A stretch of 47,002 nt of DNA, taken from assembly GCA_028288085.1 (NCBI GenBank), contig JAQBOK010000128.1:1-47002 (forward strand), written 5' to 3'. This document shows positions 27,650 to 36,271 of the stretch, piece by piece (position 1 is the first letter of the stretch; each line of letters opens with the position of its first letter). The notes under the pieces were generated by a model. That model ran no database searches and was not told where the DNA came from. It worked only from the letters and a program-made list of their open reading frames with translations. Source of the DNA: Mucilaginibacter sp. Lineage in GTDB: Bacteria; Bacteroidota; Bacteroidia; Sphingobacteriales; Sphingobacteriaceae. Both the position numbers and the translations under genes were made by a program.

Positions 27650-30208
27650 CTAAAACATCCTTGCATTTTTCAGTTTGATGGTTCTTATTCCAAATTTTGG
27701 GATAGCTATAATTGTAGAAATTTGACTGGCTTCCTTTGATAAGGCTAATTCCCCTCCCTCTCTGCCATCAAGTCCGGTTAGTATGGCCTTAGTTGCCTGG
27801 CAGCCAAAAATTATTTTTTCTTTAATGGCCGACCCTGTATTAAAAATTCGCACCAGCATATCGTTACCATCAAAATTTATCGCTGATACTTCATATCCAA
27901 CTGGAAGTTTAACAAGGGATCTGCTCATTTTTTGCGGATGTTTATCGGTTGCTACTGCAATTAAGGGCTCATTCCACTTGGTGCCCTCTGCCCATATACC
28001 GGCTTTATCCCATTTGCCAACATGTGGTATCAAAGCGTAATTGATCTGTGTGGGGCCGTTAATACCATAGTTCCTGCCCCATAAGCCCATCCCCGAGTAT
28101 TGAATATCGAGCCCTAAAGGAAAATCCCCGCCATGCGCGTAACTGGTGGTATGATCGGTAAAAAGCGCCATACCATACTGATTATTTTTGTCGGTAACAT
28201 CTACCCAATTCAGTATTACGTTATTCTTTATACTGTCCCAGCTAGTAAAAAAAGTATTTTTCAACTTGCTTTCAGTTACATCAAAAGGTGCATTTTTGTA
28301 GACCTTTTGATGTTTTAAATTCAGTGGAAATAACGCAAGCAGTTTATTCCGGTCATCATAGAAAGCTTTTACCGGCAACTCTATTCTGTATGTTCCGCGT
28401 TTAGTATCCTGCCCTATACCGGGGTTACCTTTCCAGTCGATATTTAATTTGATATCGATCCGTGGCTGGCCCTGCGCTAAGGTAATCAGCTGGTTGTAAC
28501 TGTTGCCCCCTATGTACCCTTGCACCAAAATACTAATCCTCAGCGGCCCATTTTCTATGATCTCTACATGGGCGGCACTATCTGCGCTTGATCTAAAGCC
28601 ACCATCATGATAAAAGTTCCCGCGCAGTTCATTAAAGCTGCGGGCGTTTGACTGGTCAACAAACTCTTTATTATTTAATTTTTTTGCGATGATACTTTTT
28701 ATTACCCCCCCACGTGCCGGATCGATGATGAGCTTGTACAGATCTGTTTCTAGCTTATAGTTTCCATTAGCCAATTTATTCACGGCCGCGCCTTTTGCAT
28801 CTGCCGATGCTTTATCCGTTAGCTGATAAACCTTATATCCTACAGATGGCACTTTGGCCTTAAAAATGATACTGTTCCCGTTGGAAACCTGTAAAGGCAC
28901 GGAATGTCCGTTTTCATCAATCAAACCAATATTAGCCAAATCCAGGGCAGATGACAGCGGCACGTTTATTACTTCATCGCGGTTGGCGCCGGTGGTATTG
29001 TAAACGGTGACATAATTACCAATAACACCAGCCTTATTTAATGCGTCACCCGCGCGGTTAATAATGCTATCACATATCCGGTTGGTGTGGCCTGTCCAGA
29101 TGGTTACCTTATCTGCCCAGGTGTTACCGGGTTTGCCGTTGTAAGGCACTATCCAGCAATCATGATGCTGTGATAGCAACAAAGTGCGCCAAGCCGAATC
29201 TAATGGTGTCTGTGGCCAATCGGCATCGGCATAAATCTTAGCCAGAGCGCCCAGCTTCTCAGTAGCCACCAGCTTGTTTTCAGATACACGTACTTTCTGC
29301 GCAATTTGCTGTGTAACCTGCGAACCCCAAACCAGGCTTACCAAAATATCTTCCTGCGATATCTTCCAGTTTTGTTTTGCATCCTTTGCTGTTACATTGG
29401 CAAAGTAATTGCGCCAGGTAGTATAAACATTTTTAATATTGCCATCTACGCCATTACCTATAAAGGGCCCGCCTTTCCAGCCAGCATCCTGTAGCGTCAT
29501 CCCTATTGGGTGTGTAATACCGTCTGTGAGCGCAGTATTAATATATGCTGGCGAGTTATTCCAGGCGATAGTTTGCCAGGTTGATTTAGTGGCCAGTTTT
29601 TCTACATTATAACGTGGGGAGGCAATTATGCCAGTGCCATCCGGACCGATCCAATTAACCAGTTCACCACCATGTGGACGGGTATAACCACCAAAACAGG
29701 TATTCGGGTTTTTCAAGGATGCATATTTAAACCCAAAAGATTTCAATATCTGCGGCAAGGCGCTGGTAAAGCAAGGCTCTTCGGACGAATAGCTGGTAAA
29801 TACCGCTTCTGGAAAATGAGCTTTGATCATCTTCATCCCGTAGCTAAACTGCCGGATAATACTCTCGCCAGATATGTTGTACATATAGCTTTGCGCATAA
29901 GCCGGGTTCACATATTCAATTCTTCCTTTTAGGGACTGATCTGCGAAAATCGCCTTAAAATCTTCATAAGCTGCAGGGTCAATAGCTTGCGCCCTGGCCC
30001 AGGTTTCCGGCTCCAACTCGATATTAATTTTCCATTCGGGGTTCTTTTTTAACATATCTGCCATAAACCGGGTGTTCCAATCCGGGTAATGCCCCCATAT
30101 CCCGCCATGAAAACCATCTATATAATAGGCAGTTTGGGCAGATACTTTTGCATAGCTAAGGCAGACAACTAAAACAGAAAACAGATGTGATAATTTTTTA
30201 ACACTCAT
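27650..30208 (-). CDS. GH38-like alpha-mannosidase-family protein (divergent catalytic region), secreted
   Basis: GH38-like N-terminal layout ('YYIDGFHGGIWGHYPDWNTRFMADML...INIELEPETW...GRIEYVNPAYAQSYMYNISGESIIRQFSYGMKMIKAHF...LPQILKSFGFKYA') and long C-terminal beta-domains; canonical catalytic motifs not found. Confidence 0.65.
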   Translation of the reverse strand: MSVKKLSHLFSVLVVCLSYAKVSAQTAYYIDGFHGGIWGHYPDWNTRFMADMLKKNPEWKINIELEPETWARAQAIDPAAYEDFKAIFADQSLKGRIEYVNPAYAQSYMYNISGESIIRQFSYGMKMIKAHFPEAVFTSYSSEEPCFTSALPQILKSFGFKYASLKNPNTCFGGYTRPHGGELVNWIGPDGTGIIASPRYNVEKLATKSTWQTIAWNNSPAYINTALTDGITHPIGMTLQDAGWKGGPFIGNGVDGNIKNVYTTWRNYFANVTAKDAKQNWKISQEDILVSLVWGSQVTQQIAQKVRVSENKLVATEKLGALAKIYADADWPQTPLDSAWRTLLLSQHHDCWIVPYNGKPGNTWADKVTIWTGHTNRICDSIINRAGDALNKAGVIGNYVTVYNTTGANRDEVINVPLSSALDLANIGLIDENGHSVPLQVSNGNSIIFKAKVPSVGYKVYQLTDKASADAKGAAVNKLANGNYKLETDLYKLIIDPARGGVIKSIIAKKLNNKEFVDQSNARSFNELRGNFYHDGGFRSSADSAAHVEIIENGPLRISILVQGYIGGNSYNQLITLAQGQPRIDIKLNIDWKGNPGIGQDTKRGTYRIELPVKAFYDDRNKLLALFPLNLKHQKVYKNAPFDVTESKLKNTFFTSWDSIKNNVILNWVDVTDKNNQYGMALFTDHTTSYAHGGDFPLGLDIQYSGMGLWGRNYGINGPTQINYALIPHVGKWDKAGIWAEGTKWNEPLIAVATDKHPQKMSRSLVKLPVGYEVSAINFDGNDMLVRIFNTGSAIKEKIIFGCQATKAILTGLDGREGGELALSKEASQISTIIAIPKFGIRTIKLKNARMF

Positions 30209-30210
30209 TA

Positions 30211-31599
30211 TTATTTTATTAAGTTAATCTCGAAACGGTGAATAACCGGCTTATTGATCTGGTACATTTTATCGGTAAGCAGGTTTATTTCCTGTTGCCA
30301 TGCTTCGCGAACGCTTTTAAACCTTGCTTTGCGATAAGTAGGTATGGTTATTGCCACAAAAAAATCCTTTTTAGCATATTTTTGCAGAGAATCAACCGTG
30401 GCATCCCCATCATTAAACAGCAGTCCCTTTGGCTTCAATATGGAATAATGTATCCAGTAATATTCACGTAGTCGGCGCTCAATTTCCCAGCGTTCTTCAT
30501 TTAGGTGCATTACCGCCAATGCCTGCTGATATTGGGGTGTGATGTTAATTAGAGCCAGGTTAATACCTTGGGCAAAATCGGCACCGCTGTAAGTACCAAT
30601 GGTTTTGCCATCAATTTTAAGCGCATACTGACTTTCCTTCAATCCCTTGATTTGTAATACTTCCTGGTTAAACTCATTAGTAAATGGGATCAGTTTTAAA
30701 GCCTCTGATTGAGCGCGTTGCGGCCTTCCAAAACCACTTGGAACGGTATCAATGGGATAAGGTAAAGAATTGGCCAAATAGTTGAATTTGATAACCGCCG
30801 GCGAAATATGGGGTAGAGTAATGGCGCAATTCTCAACGTATTCCATCTTATTTGTCGAGGCATTGATTACTATATCAGCGATTTTTTTTCCTGCTAATCC
30901 CTGGGATTTTAAAAAAGCATATGCCATAACCATTTGCCCATCATTTGTGGGATGGATACGATCAGCATTATTAAATGTAAACAATGAATCGCGTTGCTGC
31001 TCGCGCAGACTAACCCGTGTAAGGCCACCATTAAAATCTACATAACCCCAATTATTTCTGAGCGCGGCTTTTTGTTGTTCAGATGCTATTCTCAAAATAG
31101 CGGCATTCTTTTTTAACAAGGGGTTGATCTTTATTTTAGAGGTTTCATCATACGGCGGCGAGGAGATCATGATCTTTTTAATCTCAGGGTGCGCTTTGAG
31201 TTTTGCCTCGATAAGCGCGAAGCTTTTTAGTGACGCGGCCACTTTAGCATTATAAACAGAATCGGCCTTACCCCCCTTCAAGTTTTGATAACCTGTATCA
31301 TTCATACCAAAGGTTAGTGTCATCACAGTAGGCTTATGGGCGAAAACGTCACTATCAAGCCTTTCAAATATCTGTTGTGCAACATCACCACCTATCCCTG
31401 CATTAAATACGGTAATGCGCCTGCCGGGGTAATGGGTTAAATAATACAGCCAAATGTAGGAATGATAATGACCGCCATCGGTGATGCTGTTACCTGTAAA
31501 TACTACCCGGTCGCCTTGTTGAAAAGGTCGGATCGTTTGCGCGGTAACAATCCCGTTAAAACAAAGAAATAAGGTTAATGTATAAAAGTTTAATTTCAT
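30211..31599 (-). CDS. SGNH/GDSL hydrolase, 462 aa (paralogue 2), secreted
   Basis: 'VVFTGNSITDGGHYHSYIWLYYLTHYPG', 'NAGIGGDVAQQI', 'LTFGMNDTGY' and 'DRIHPTNDG'; same length as 23795..25183 and collinear with it. Confidence 0.9.
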   Translation of the reverse strand: MKLNFYTLTLFLCFNGIVTAQTIRPFQQGDRVVFTGNSITDGGHYHSYIWLYYLTHYPGRRITVFNAGIGGDVAQQIFERLDSDVFAHKPTVMTLTFGMNDTGYQNLKGGKADSVYNAKVAASLKSFALIEAKLKAHPEIKKIMISSPPYDETSKIKINPLLKKNAAILRIASEQQKAALRNNWGYVDFNGGLTRVSLREQQRDSLFTFNNADRIHPTNDGQMVMAYAFLKSQGLAGKKIADIVINASTNKMEYVENCAITLPHISPAVIKFNYLANSLPYPIDTVPSGFGRPQRAQSEALKLIPFTNEFNQEVLQIKGLKESQYALKIDGKTIGTYSGADFAQGINLALINITPQYQQALAVMHLNEERWEIERRLREYYWIHYSILKPKGLLFNDGDATVDSLQKYAKKDFFVAITIPTYRKARFKSVREAWQQEINLLTDKMYQINKPVIHRFEINLIK

Positions 31600-31617
31600 A
31601 AAATAAATCTATAGAAA

Positions 31618-31633
31618 GCTAAATTGATTTAGC
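31618..31633. promoter_or_regulatory. LacI-type operator GCTAAATT|GATTTAGC upstream of the SGNH-GH38 unit
   Basis: Identical to the site at 8633-8648. Confidence 0.75.
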
Positions 31634-31671
31634 AAAATGAGCCGATTTTTGGTTTTGTTTAAATCTGTTGA

Positions 31672-34029
31672 CTAAATAATAAATGAATTACTCCCCGCTT
31701 TTAGTGCATATTGCTTTGCTTTCCAAATCAATATACCAGTGGTTCTCTGCGGCAGTGTTATTTGTACAGACCATTTGCCTTGGTTGAGGACATAACTAAC
31801 TGCTATTTTCCCGTCTGGGTGAGGAATTTCACCACTTACTTTGGTTATTGTTCCTAAATGTGGTTTTATCCTGATCTTCTTGAATCCGGGTGCATAGCTG
31901 TCAATCCCTAATACTGTCCTGAAAAATTCAATATTTGGACTTGCCCCCCAGGCATGGCACTCTGAACGTACGGTTTGCAGGCTTGAGTCCTCAGCCCAGG
32001 TAGTCATTCCCATTGCTATATTTTCTCGCCATATGCCCAACCAGTTCATATAATCGTTGCCCAAACCTGCTTTTATAAGTGCTTGGTGCAGGTAATATTT
32101 AAAGTAAACGGTGCATTGGGTTAAACTTTTATCGTTAAGGAGTCTGTTGGCGACAGCTGGCATGTCCGCATTGCTTACCATACCTGTAAGTACCGCCAGG
32201 GAATTAACATGCTGTGAAAACCCGGTTTTTTCTTTAGTATCGGCATATAATTTTTTTACCGGGTCCCAGTACTTGCGTTGTATAGTAGCCTTTAACTGCG
32301 CGGCTTTTTGATTATAGATAATTGCATAATCATGCAGACCGATTTTGGCTTCCATTTCCGCAGCCCATTGATAAGCCCAAAGTAGCTGCAGGTCATATAT
32401 AGCGGCACTGCCGTCCGTACCTTTGACATTACCAGCCAAATTGCCCGCCCAGTCAACAAACGTCCAGTATGGCGTATCTTTTAATGAGCCATCCGGCTGC
32501 TGATATTTGCTGAAAAAATTAAGGATATCCCTTTCGCCCACCAATTTGTCTTTTACAAAACCACTATCAGGCCGGTACATCCAGTAATCATGGAGCATGC
32601 CGATATACCATAGTGAAAAGGTTGAGATGATCTGCGTACCTTTTGTAGGATAACAGCTTCTGGTAACGCCTTCAGCTAAACGCGAATGATCCATCAAAGT
32701 GAGGGCATTACGGGCCAGCCGGTCATCACTGGTATTATAGTAAGATATTAATGCCTGTATCCTGGTATCGCCTATGTATTGTAATTGCTCATAATAAGGG
32801 CAATCTGTATAAGTTTCCCACGCGTTAAGCCGCGCAGTACGCCAGCCAATATCCAGTATTTGCTTGGTTTCGGTATTGTCTGTATTAAATACCGCGGTTC
32901 GTTTAAAAGGATAACCGGTGAAAGTGCCATAAAGATCATCGATAACCAACGGCTCATTTTTGGTCTGTACAATCAGCCTGATGTAGCGATAAGTACGAAA
33001 GTTTAGCGTTGTAAACGTTTGCCCCTGGCTACCGTCTGCAATCAGACTGTCTATTCGCCCTACAAAATCTTTGCCTTCTATTTCATTCCGGTTACTTTTG
33101 CGCCTGCCCTTGCTGCCTTTGTCGTAAAGTGTTTCGGCGTAGCCTAATGAAATTCCGGCATCCTTGCCGCCGCTAAAATTTAGTGTTACATAAGCGTTTG
33201 TTTCAAAAGTTTGATCAAGCAATAAAGTAACCATAGTATTGGCAGGGATCGTTAACGGTGTCTTTACTTCGGGAAATGTGGGCGGAACGCTAATGCCAAC
33301 TGCACTACGCAACTTAATGATGCGTTGGTAGGTCATTTCCCTTGGTGGTAATGATGAAGGAACTAATGCCCAATCAATGCCCCATGACATGCCTTTAAGA
33401 GTTCCATCAAGCACTTTAGCCGCAAAAGGCCACACGCCGTCATTATAATTTACAGCTGTCCAATCGCCTTTGACAGCTTGATTCATATCTACCATTTCGC
33501 CTTTACTGGCAGCAAAAAAATAACCCGGAACGGGCTGATGACCGGCATCACGGATGCATTTCCAGGTGTTGTTAGTATTCAATATCTCTTCATTGGCAGA
33601 ATTCCCCTGTATAATGAAAGCTGTTCGTACCGAAATTTGTGCTTCGGGACGATATTGTGCCTCATTCCAAACAACCCCAGCTATGATATTCTTTCCCACC
33701 GATAAATATGGCGATAAATCAACTGTTTCATAATTCCAGTAGTAGGTATCTCCACGGGCCGGACCCAATGAAACCATCGTTCCATTAACATACAATTTAT
33801 AGCGATTATCTGCAGATATATGTATGGTAAACGATGCGGGTTTTACTGAAAGATCAATACTTTTCCGGAAATAAAAAACGCCGTAACTGATACCGTTATC
33901 CCCGGGTGCAGCTATCCATTGCGAATTCCACGGCTCTTTTCGAATCTGGATATCAGCCGATTGAGCACAGACACTATTAGTCGAAACTAAACCAGAAAGG
34001 AACAGCAGTACCGTAAAAATAAACTTCAT
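31672..34029 (-). CDS. Glycoside hydrolase family 78-like (alpha-L-rhamnosidase), secreted
   Basis: 'WETYTDCPYYEQLQYIGDTRIQALISYY', 'YKLYVNGTMVSLGPARGD' and 'SECHAWGASPNIEFFRTVLGI'. Start taken as MKFIFTV at 34029. Confidence 0.88.
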   Translation of the reverse strand: MKFIFTVLLFLSGLVSTNSVCAQSADIQIRKEPWNSQWIAAPGDNGISYGVFYFRKSIDLSVKPASFTIHISADNRYKLYVNGTMVSLGPARGDTYYWNYETVDLSPYLSVGKNIIAGVVWNEAQYRPEAQISVRTAFIIQGNSANEEILNTNNTWKCIRDAGHQPVPGYFFAASKGEMVDMNQAVKGDWTAVNYNDGVWPFAAKVLDGTLKGMSWGIDWALVPSSLPPREMTYQRIIKLRSAVGISVPPTFPEVKTPLTIPANTMVTLLLDQTFETNAYVTLNFSGGKDAGISLGYAETLYDKGSKGRRKSNRNEIEGKDFVGRIDSLIADGSQGQTFTTLNFRTYRYIRLIVQTKNEPLVIDDLYGTFTGYPFKRTAVFNTDNTETKQILDIGWRTARLNAWETYTDCPYYEQLQYIGDTRIQALISYYNTSDDRLARNALTLMDHSRLAEGVTRSCYPTKGTQIISTFSLWYIGMLHDYWMYRPDSGFVKDKLVGERDILNFFSKYQQPDGSLKDTPYWTFVDWAGNLAGNVKGTDGSAAIYDLQLLWAYQWAAEMEAKIGLHDYAIIYNQKAAQLKATIQRKYWDPVKKLYADTKEKTGFSQHVNSLAVLTGMVSNADMPAVANRLLNDKSLTQCTVYFKYYLHQALIKAGLGNDYMNWLGIWRENIAMGMTTWAEDSSLQTVRSECHAWGASPNIEFFRTVLGIDSYAPGFKKIRIKPHLGTITKVSGEIPHPDGKIAVSYVLNQGKWSVQITLPQRTTGILIWKAKQYALKAGSNSFII

Positions 34030-34081
34030 CGCAGTTAAGTAATTGGTAAGACAATAATACAAATAAACTGTTAAAAACAAA

Positions 34082-34097
34082 AATAAATCGTTTTAGC
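34082..34097. promoter_or_regulatory. LacI-type operator AATAAATC|GTTTTAGC upstream of GH78
   Basis: Recurring motif; last instance found, marking the distal edge of the PUL. Confidence 0.65.
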
Positions 34098-34296
34098 TAT
34101 TTTTTTGCATCAGCCTTAGATATTTTTTCGCGACTTTATTTAAAGCGCTGATTCATTAAAGTAGGCTACAATAACTAAATTATTGTAGAAAGTATCCAAT
34201 ATCAAAAACTATTGTTTTCTTAAAAATATAAAACGGTACTTTAGTGTTTGCAAAGTCAACTTGTCTATTTCCTGTCTTTACATTAAAACGCATATC

Positions 34297-34797
34297 ATGA
34301 AAAAGTTTACGCTGATCGGCCTGCTTTGCGCGGCCTTCCTTTTGGGCTATGGTTTCAGCCGGGTAATCAACCCGGTCAATAGCGGTCCGCGCGTGACGGG
34401 CATCGGCGGTATTTTTTTTAAGGCCAAAGATCCCGCGGCACTGAAAGCCTGGTACAGCAAGAACCTGGGTATCCGCATAGGGGGATTCGGTTCAAATTTT
34501 GAATGGCACCAGGGTATGGACAGCACAAAAAAGGGTTTTACCATATGGGCGCCGTTTAAGGAAACCACCAAATACTTTCAGCCCTCTGAAAAGCAATTTA
34601 TGATCAATTATCGCGTAGAAGGGTTAGATCAGCTTTTAGCCCAAATGAAAGCCACGGGTATAATGCCGACTGACAGCGTGCAAAAGACGAGCTATGGTAA
34701 TTTTGTACACTTGATGGATCCGGAGGGTAATAAGATTGAATTATGGGAACCTAATGATGTGGAATTTGCTAAAATGAGCAGTGTCACTACCAAATAA
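34297..34797 (+). CDS. VOC (glyoxalase/bleomycin resistance-like) family protein with N-terminal hydrophobic segment
   Basis: 'GIGGIFFKAKDPAALKAWYSKNLGI' and 'YGNFVHLMDPEGNKIELWEP'; ATG at 34297 (MKKFTLIG). Confidence 0.88.
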   Translation: MKKFTLIGLLCAAFLLGYGFSRVINPVNSGPRVTGIGGIFFKAKDPAALKAWYSKNLGIRIGGFGSNFEWHQGMDSTKKGFTIWAPFKETTKYFQPSEKQFMINYRVEGLDQLLAQMKATGIMPTDSVQKTSYGNFVHLMDPEGNKIELWEPNDVEFAKMSSVTTK

Positions 34798-34859
34798 ACA
34801 GCGGCTATATCTATCCTTGCCTTTGTTAGTGTTGTTACCAACACAAAATCATGTTTAAC

Positions 34860-34897
34860 AAAAAAACGCCCTCCAGTTCCCTGAAAGGCGTTTTTTT
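34860..34897. terminator. Bidirectional intrinsic terminator AAAAAAACGCC...GGCGTTTTTTT (tRNA-His-terminator-like copy 1)
   Basis: Long inverted repeat between convergent genes; near-identical to the tRNA-His terminator at 42120. Confidence 0.85.
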
Positions 34898-35054
34898 GGG
34901 TCAGTTATGGGACAAATCCCCGAACACTTTCATATCTGATTTAAAGCGACTTGTGGATTTATAAAATCGCATAAAGGAGTTTGATTCGTATTAAAAAAGT
35001 GACAATGCCAGGGGTTTTCAATCGGCGATATAAGTTTCGCAATCGGGTTATGCC

Positions 35055-36113
35055 TCATTTGGAATAACCATCAACTTCGATAACAGCATCAGCGAATGCC
35101 TGCGGAGCTTCCTGGGGTAGATTGTGTCCGACACCTCCATCGATTATTCGGTTCTTATATTTGCCCGAGAACTTACTTGCGTAGGCGCCCGGTGGCGGAT
35201 GCGGTGCGCCGTTTGCTTCGCCTTCAAGGGTGATGGTGGGCACCGTGATGACCGGGCTTTGGGCCAGTTTATGCTCCAGGTCGTCGTATTTTGCCTCGCC
35301 CCGCGCCAGGCCTTGCCGCCAGCGATAATTATGAATGACGATAGCAAGGTGATCTGGGTTGTCAAAGGCTTTGGCCGATCGATCGAAAGTGATGTCGTCG
35401 AAGTTCCATTTCGGCGAAGCGAGTCGCCAGATCAGCTTGGCGAAGTCATGCCGGTATTTTTCGTAGCCTGCCTTGCCACGATCTGTCGCGAAGTAGAACT
35501 GATACCACCATTGGAACTCGGCCGGCGGCGGCAGCGGGAATTTGCCGGAGGCCTGGCTGCCGATTAGGTAGCCGCTCACAGAAACCAGGGCCTTGCAACG
35601 CTGCGGCCATAGCGCAGCGATGATGTTGGCAGAGCGTGCACCCCAGTCGAACCCGGCGAGGATGGCTTTTCTGATCTTGAGCGCATTCATTAACGCGATG
35701 GTATCGAGGGCGACCGCAGACGGCTGGCCATTACGGAAGGTCTCTTTTGAAAGAAATCGCGTTGTACCATAGCCACGCAAATAGGGGATAATTACCCGGT
35801 AACCTTTTGCCGCCAACAAAGGGGCGACGTCGGCAAAGCTGTGAATATCATAGGGCCAGCCGTGCAGAAGAATTACCGACGGACCATCGGAAGGACCTGC
35901 TTCAGCATACCCAACGTTCAGAACGCCTGCATCGATCTGCTTTATAGGGTCGAATGATGTGTTGGCGCCCAATTTAGATACGCCTGCATCTGCCGGCGTT
36001 ATTTTCCCGGAGCTTGCGTCTGCAAAACCGATCATGCCAAGTTCGGCCGCAGCTATGGTCATCGCAGTAACGCCCAAAAAGCGCCGGCGATCAATTTTAA
36101 GTTTTTCTGACAT
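35055..36113 (-). CDS. Alpha/beta hydrolase with Tat-like signal (epoxide hydrolase/haloalkane dehalogenase-like)
   Basis: 'DRRRFLGVTAMTIAAAELG' Tat-like N-terminus, 'VILLHGWPYDIHSF' and nucleophile elbow 'AGFDWGARSA'. Confidence 0.85.
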   Translation of the reverse strand: MSEKLKIDRRRFLGVTAMTIAAAELGMIGFADASSGKITPADAGVSKLGANTSFDPIKQIDAGVLNVGYAEAGPSDGPSVILLHGWPYDIHSFADVAPLLAAKGYRVIIPYLRGYGTTRFLSKETFRNGQPSAVALDTIALMNALKIRKAILAGFDWGARSANIIAALWPQRCKALVSVSGYLIGSQASGKFPLPPPAEFQWWYQFYFATDRGKAGYEKYRHDFAKLIWRLASPKWNFDDITFDRSAKAFDNPDHLAIVIHNYRWRQGLARGEAKYDDLEHKLAQSPVITVPTITLEGEANGAPHPPPGAYASKFSGKYKNRIIDGGVGHNLPQEAPQAFADAVIEVDGYSK

Positions 36114-36271
36114 GATTTTAAATTTTAGTTTAATATCTAATGAGAATCATGAACCAAGAGCCAGAAATTAGGATAAAAAAGTAATAGACTGCCTATCTAC
36201 TATATCTAAATTTGGTTCTTTTCAATCGTTTTTCATCCATTACTATTTTCCTGACTCTTGATTCCCCCCGG

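Noticed and set aside
35124-35567. 147-aa ORF on the + strand
   Set aside because: Antisense to the alpha/beta hydrolase; long because of locally high GC.
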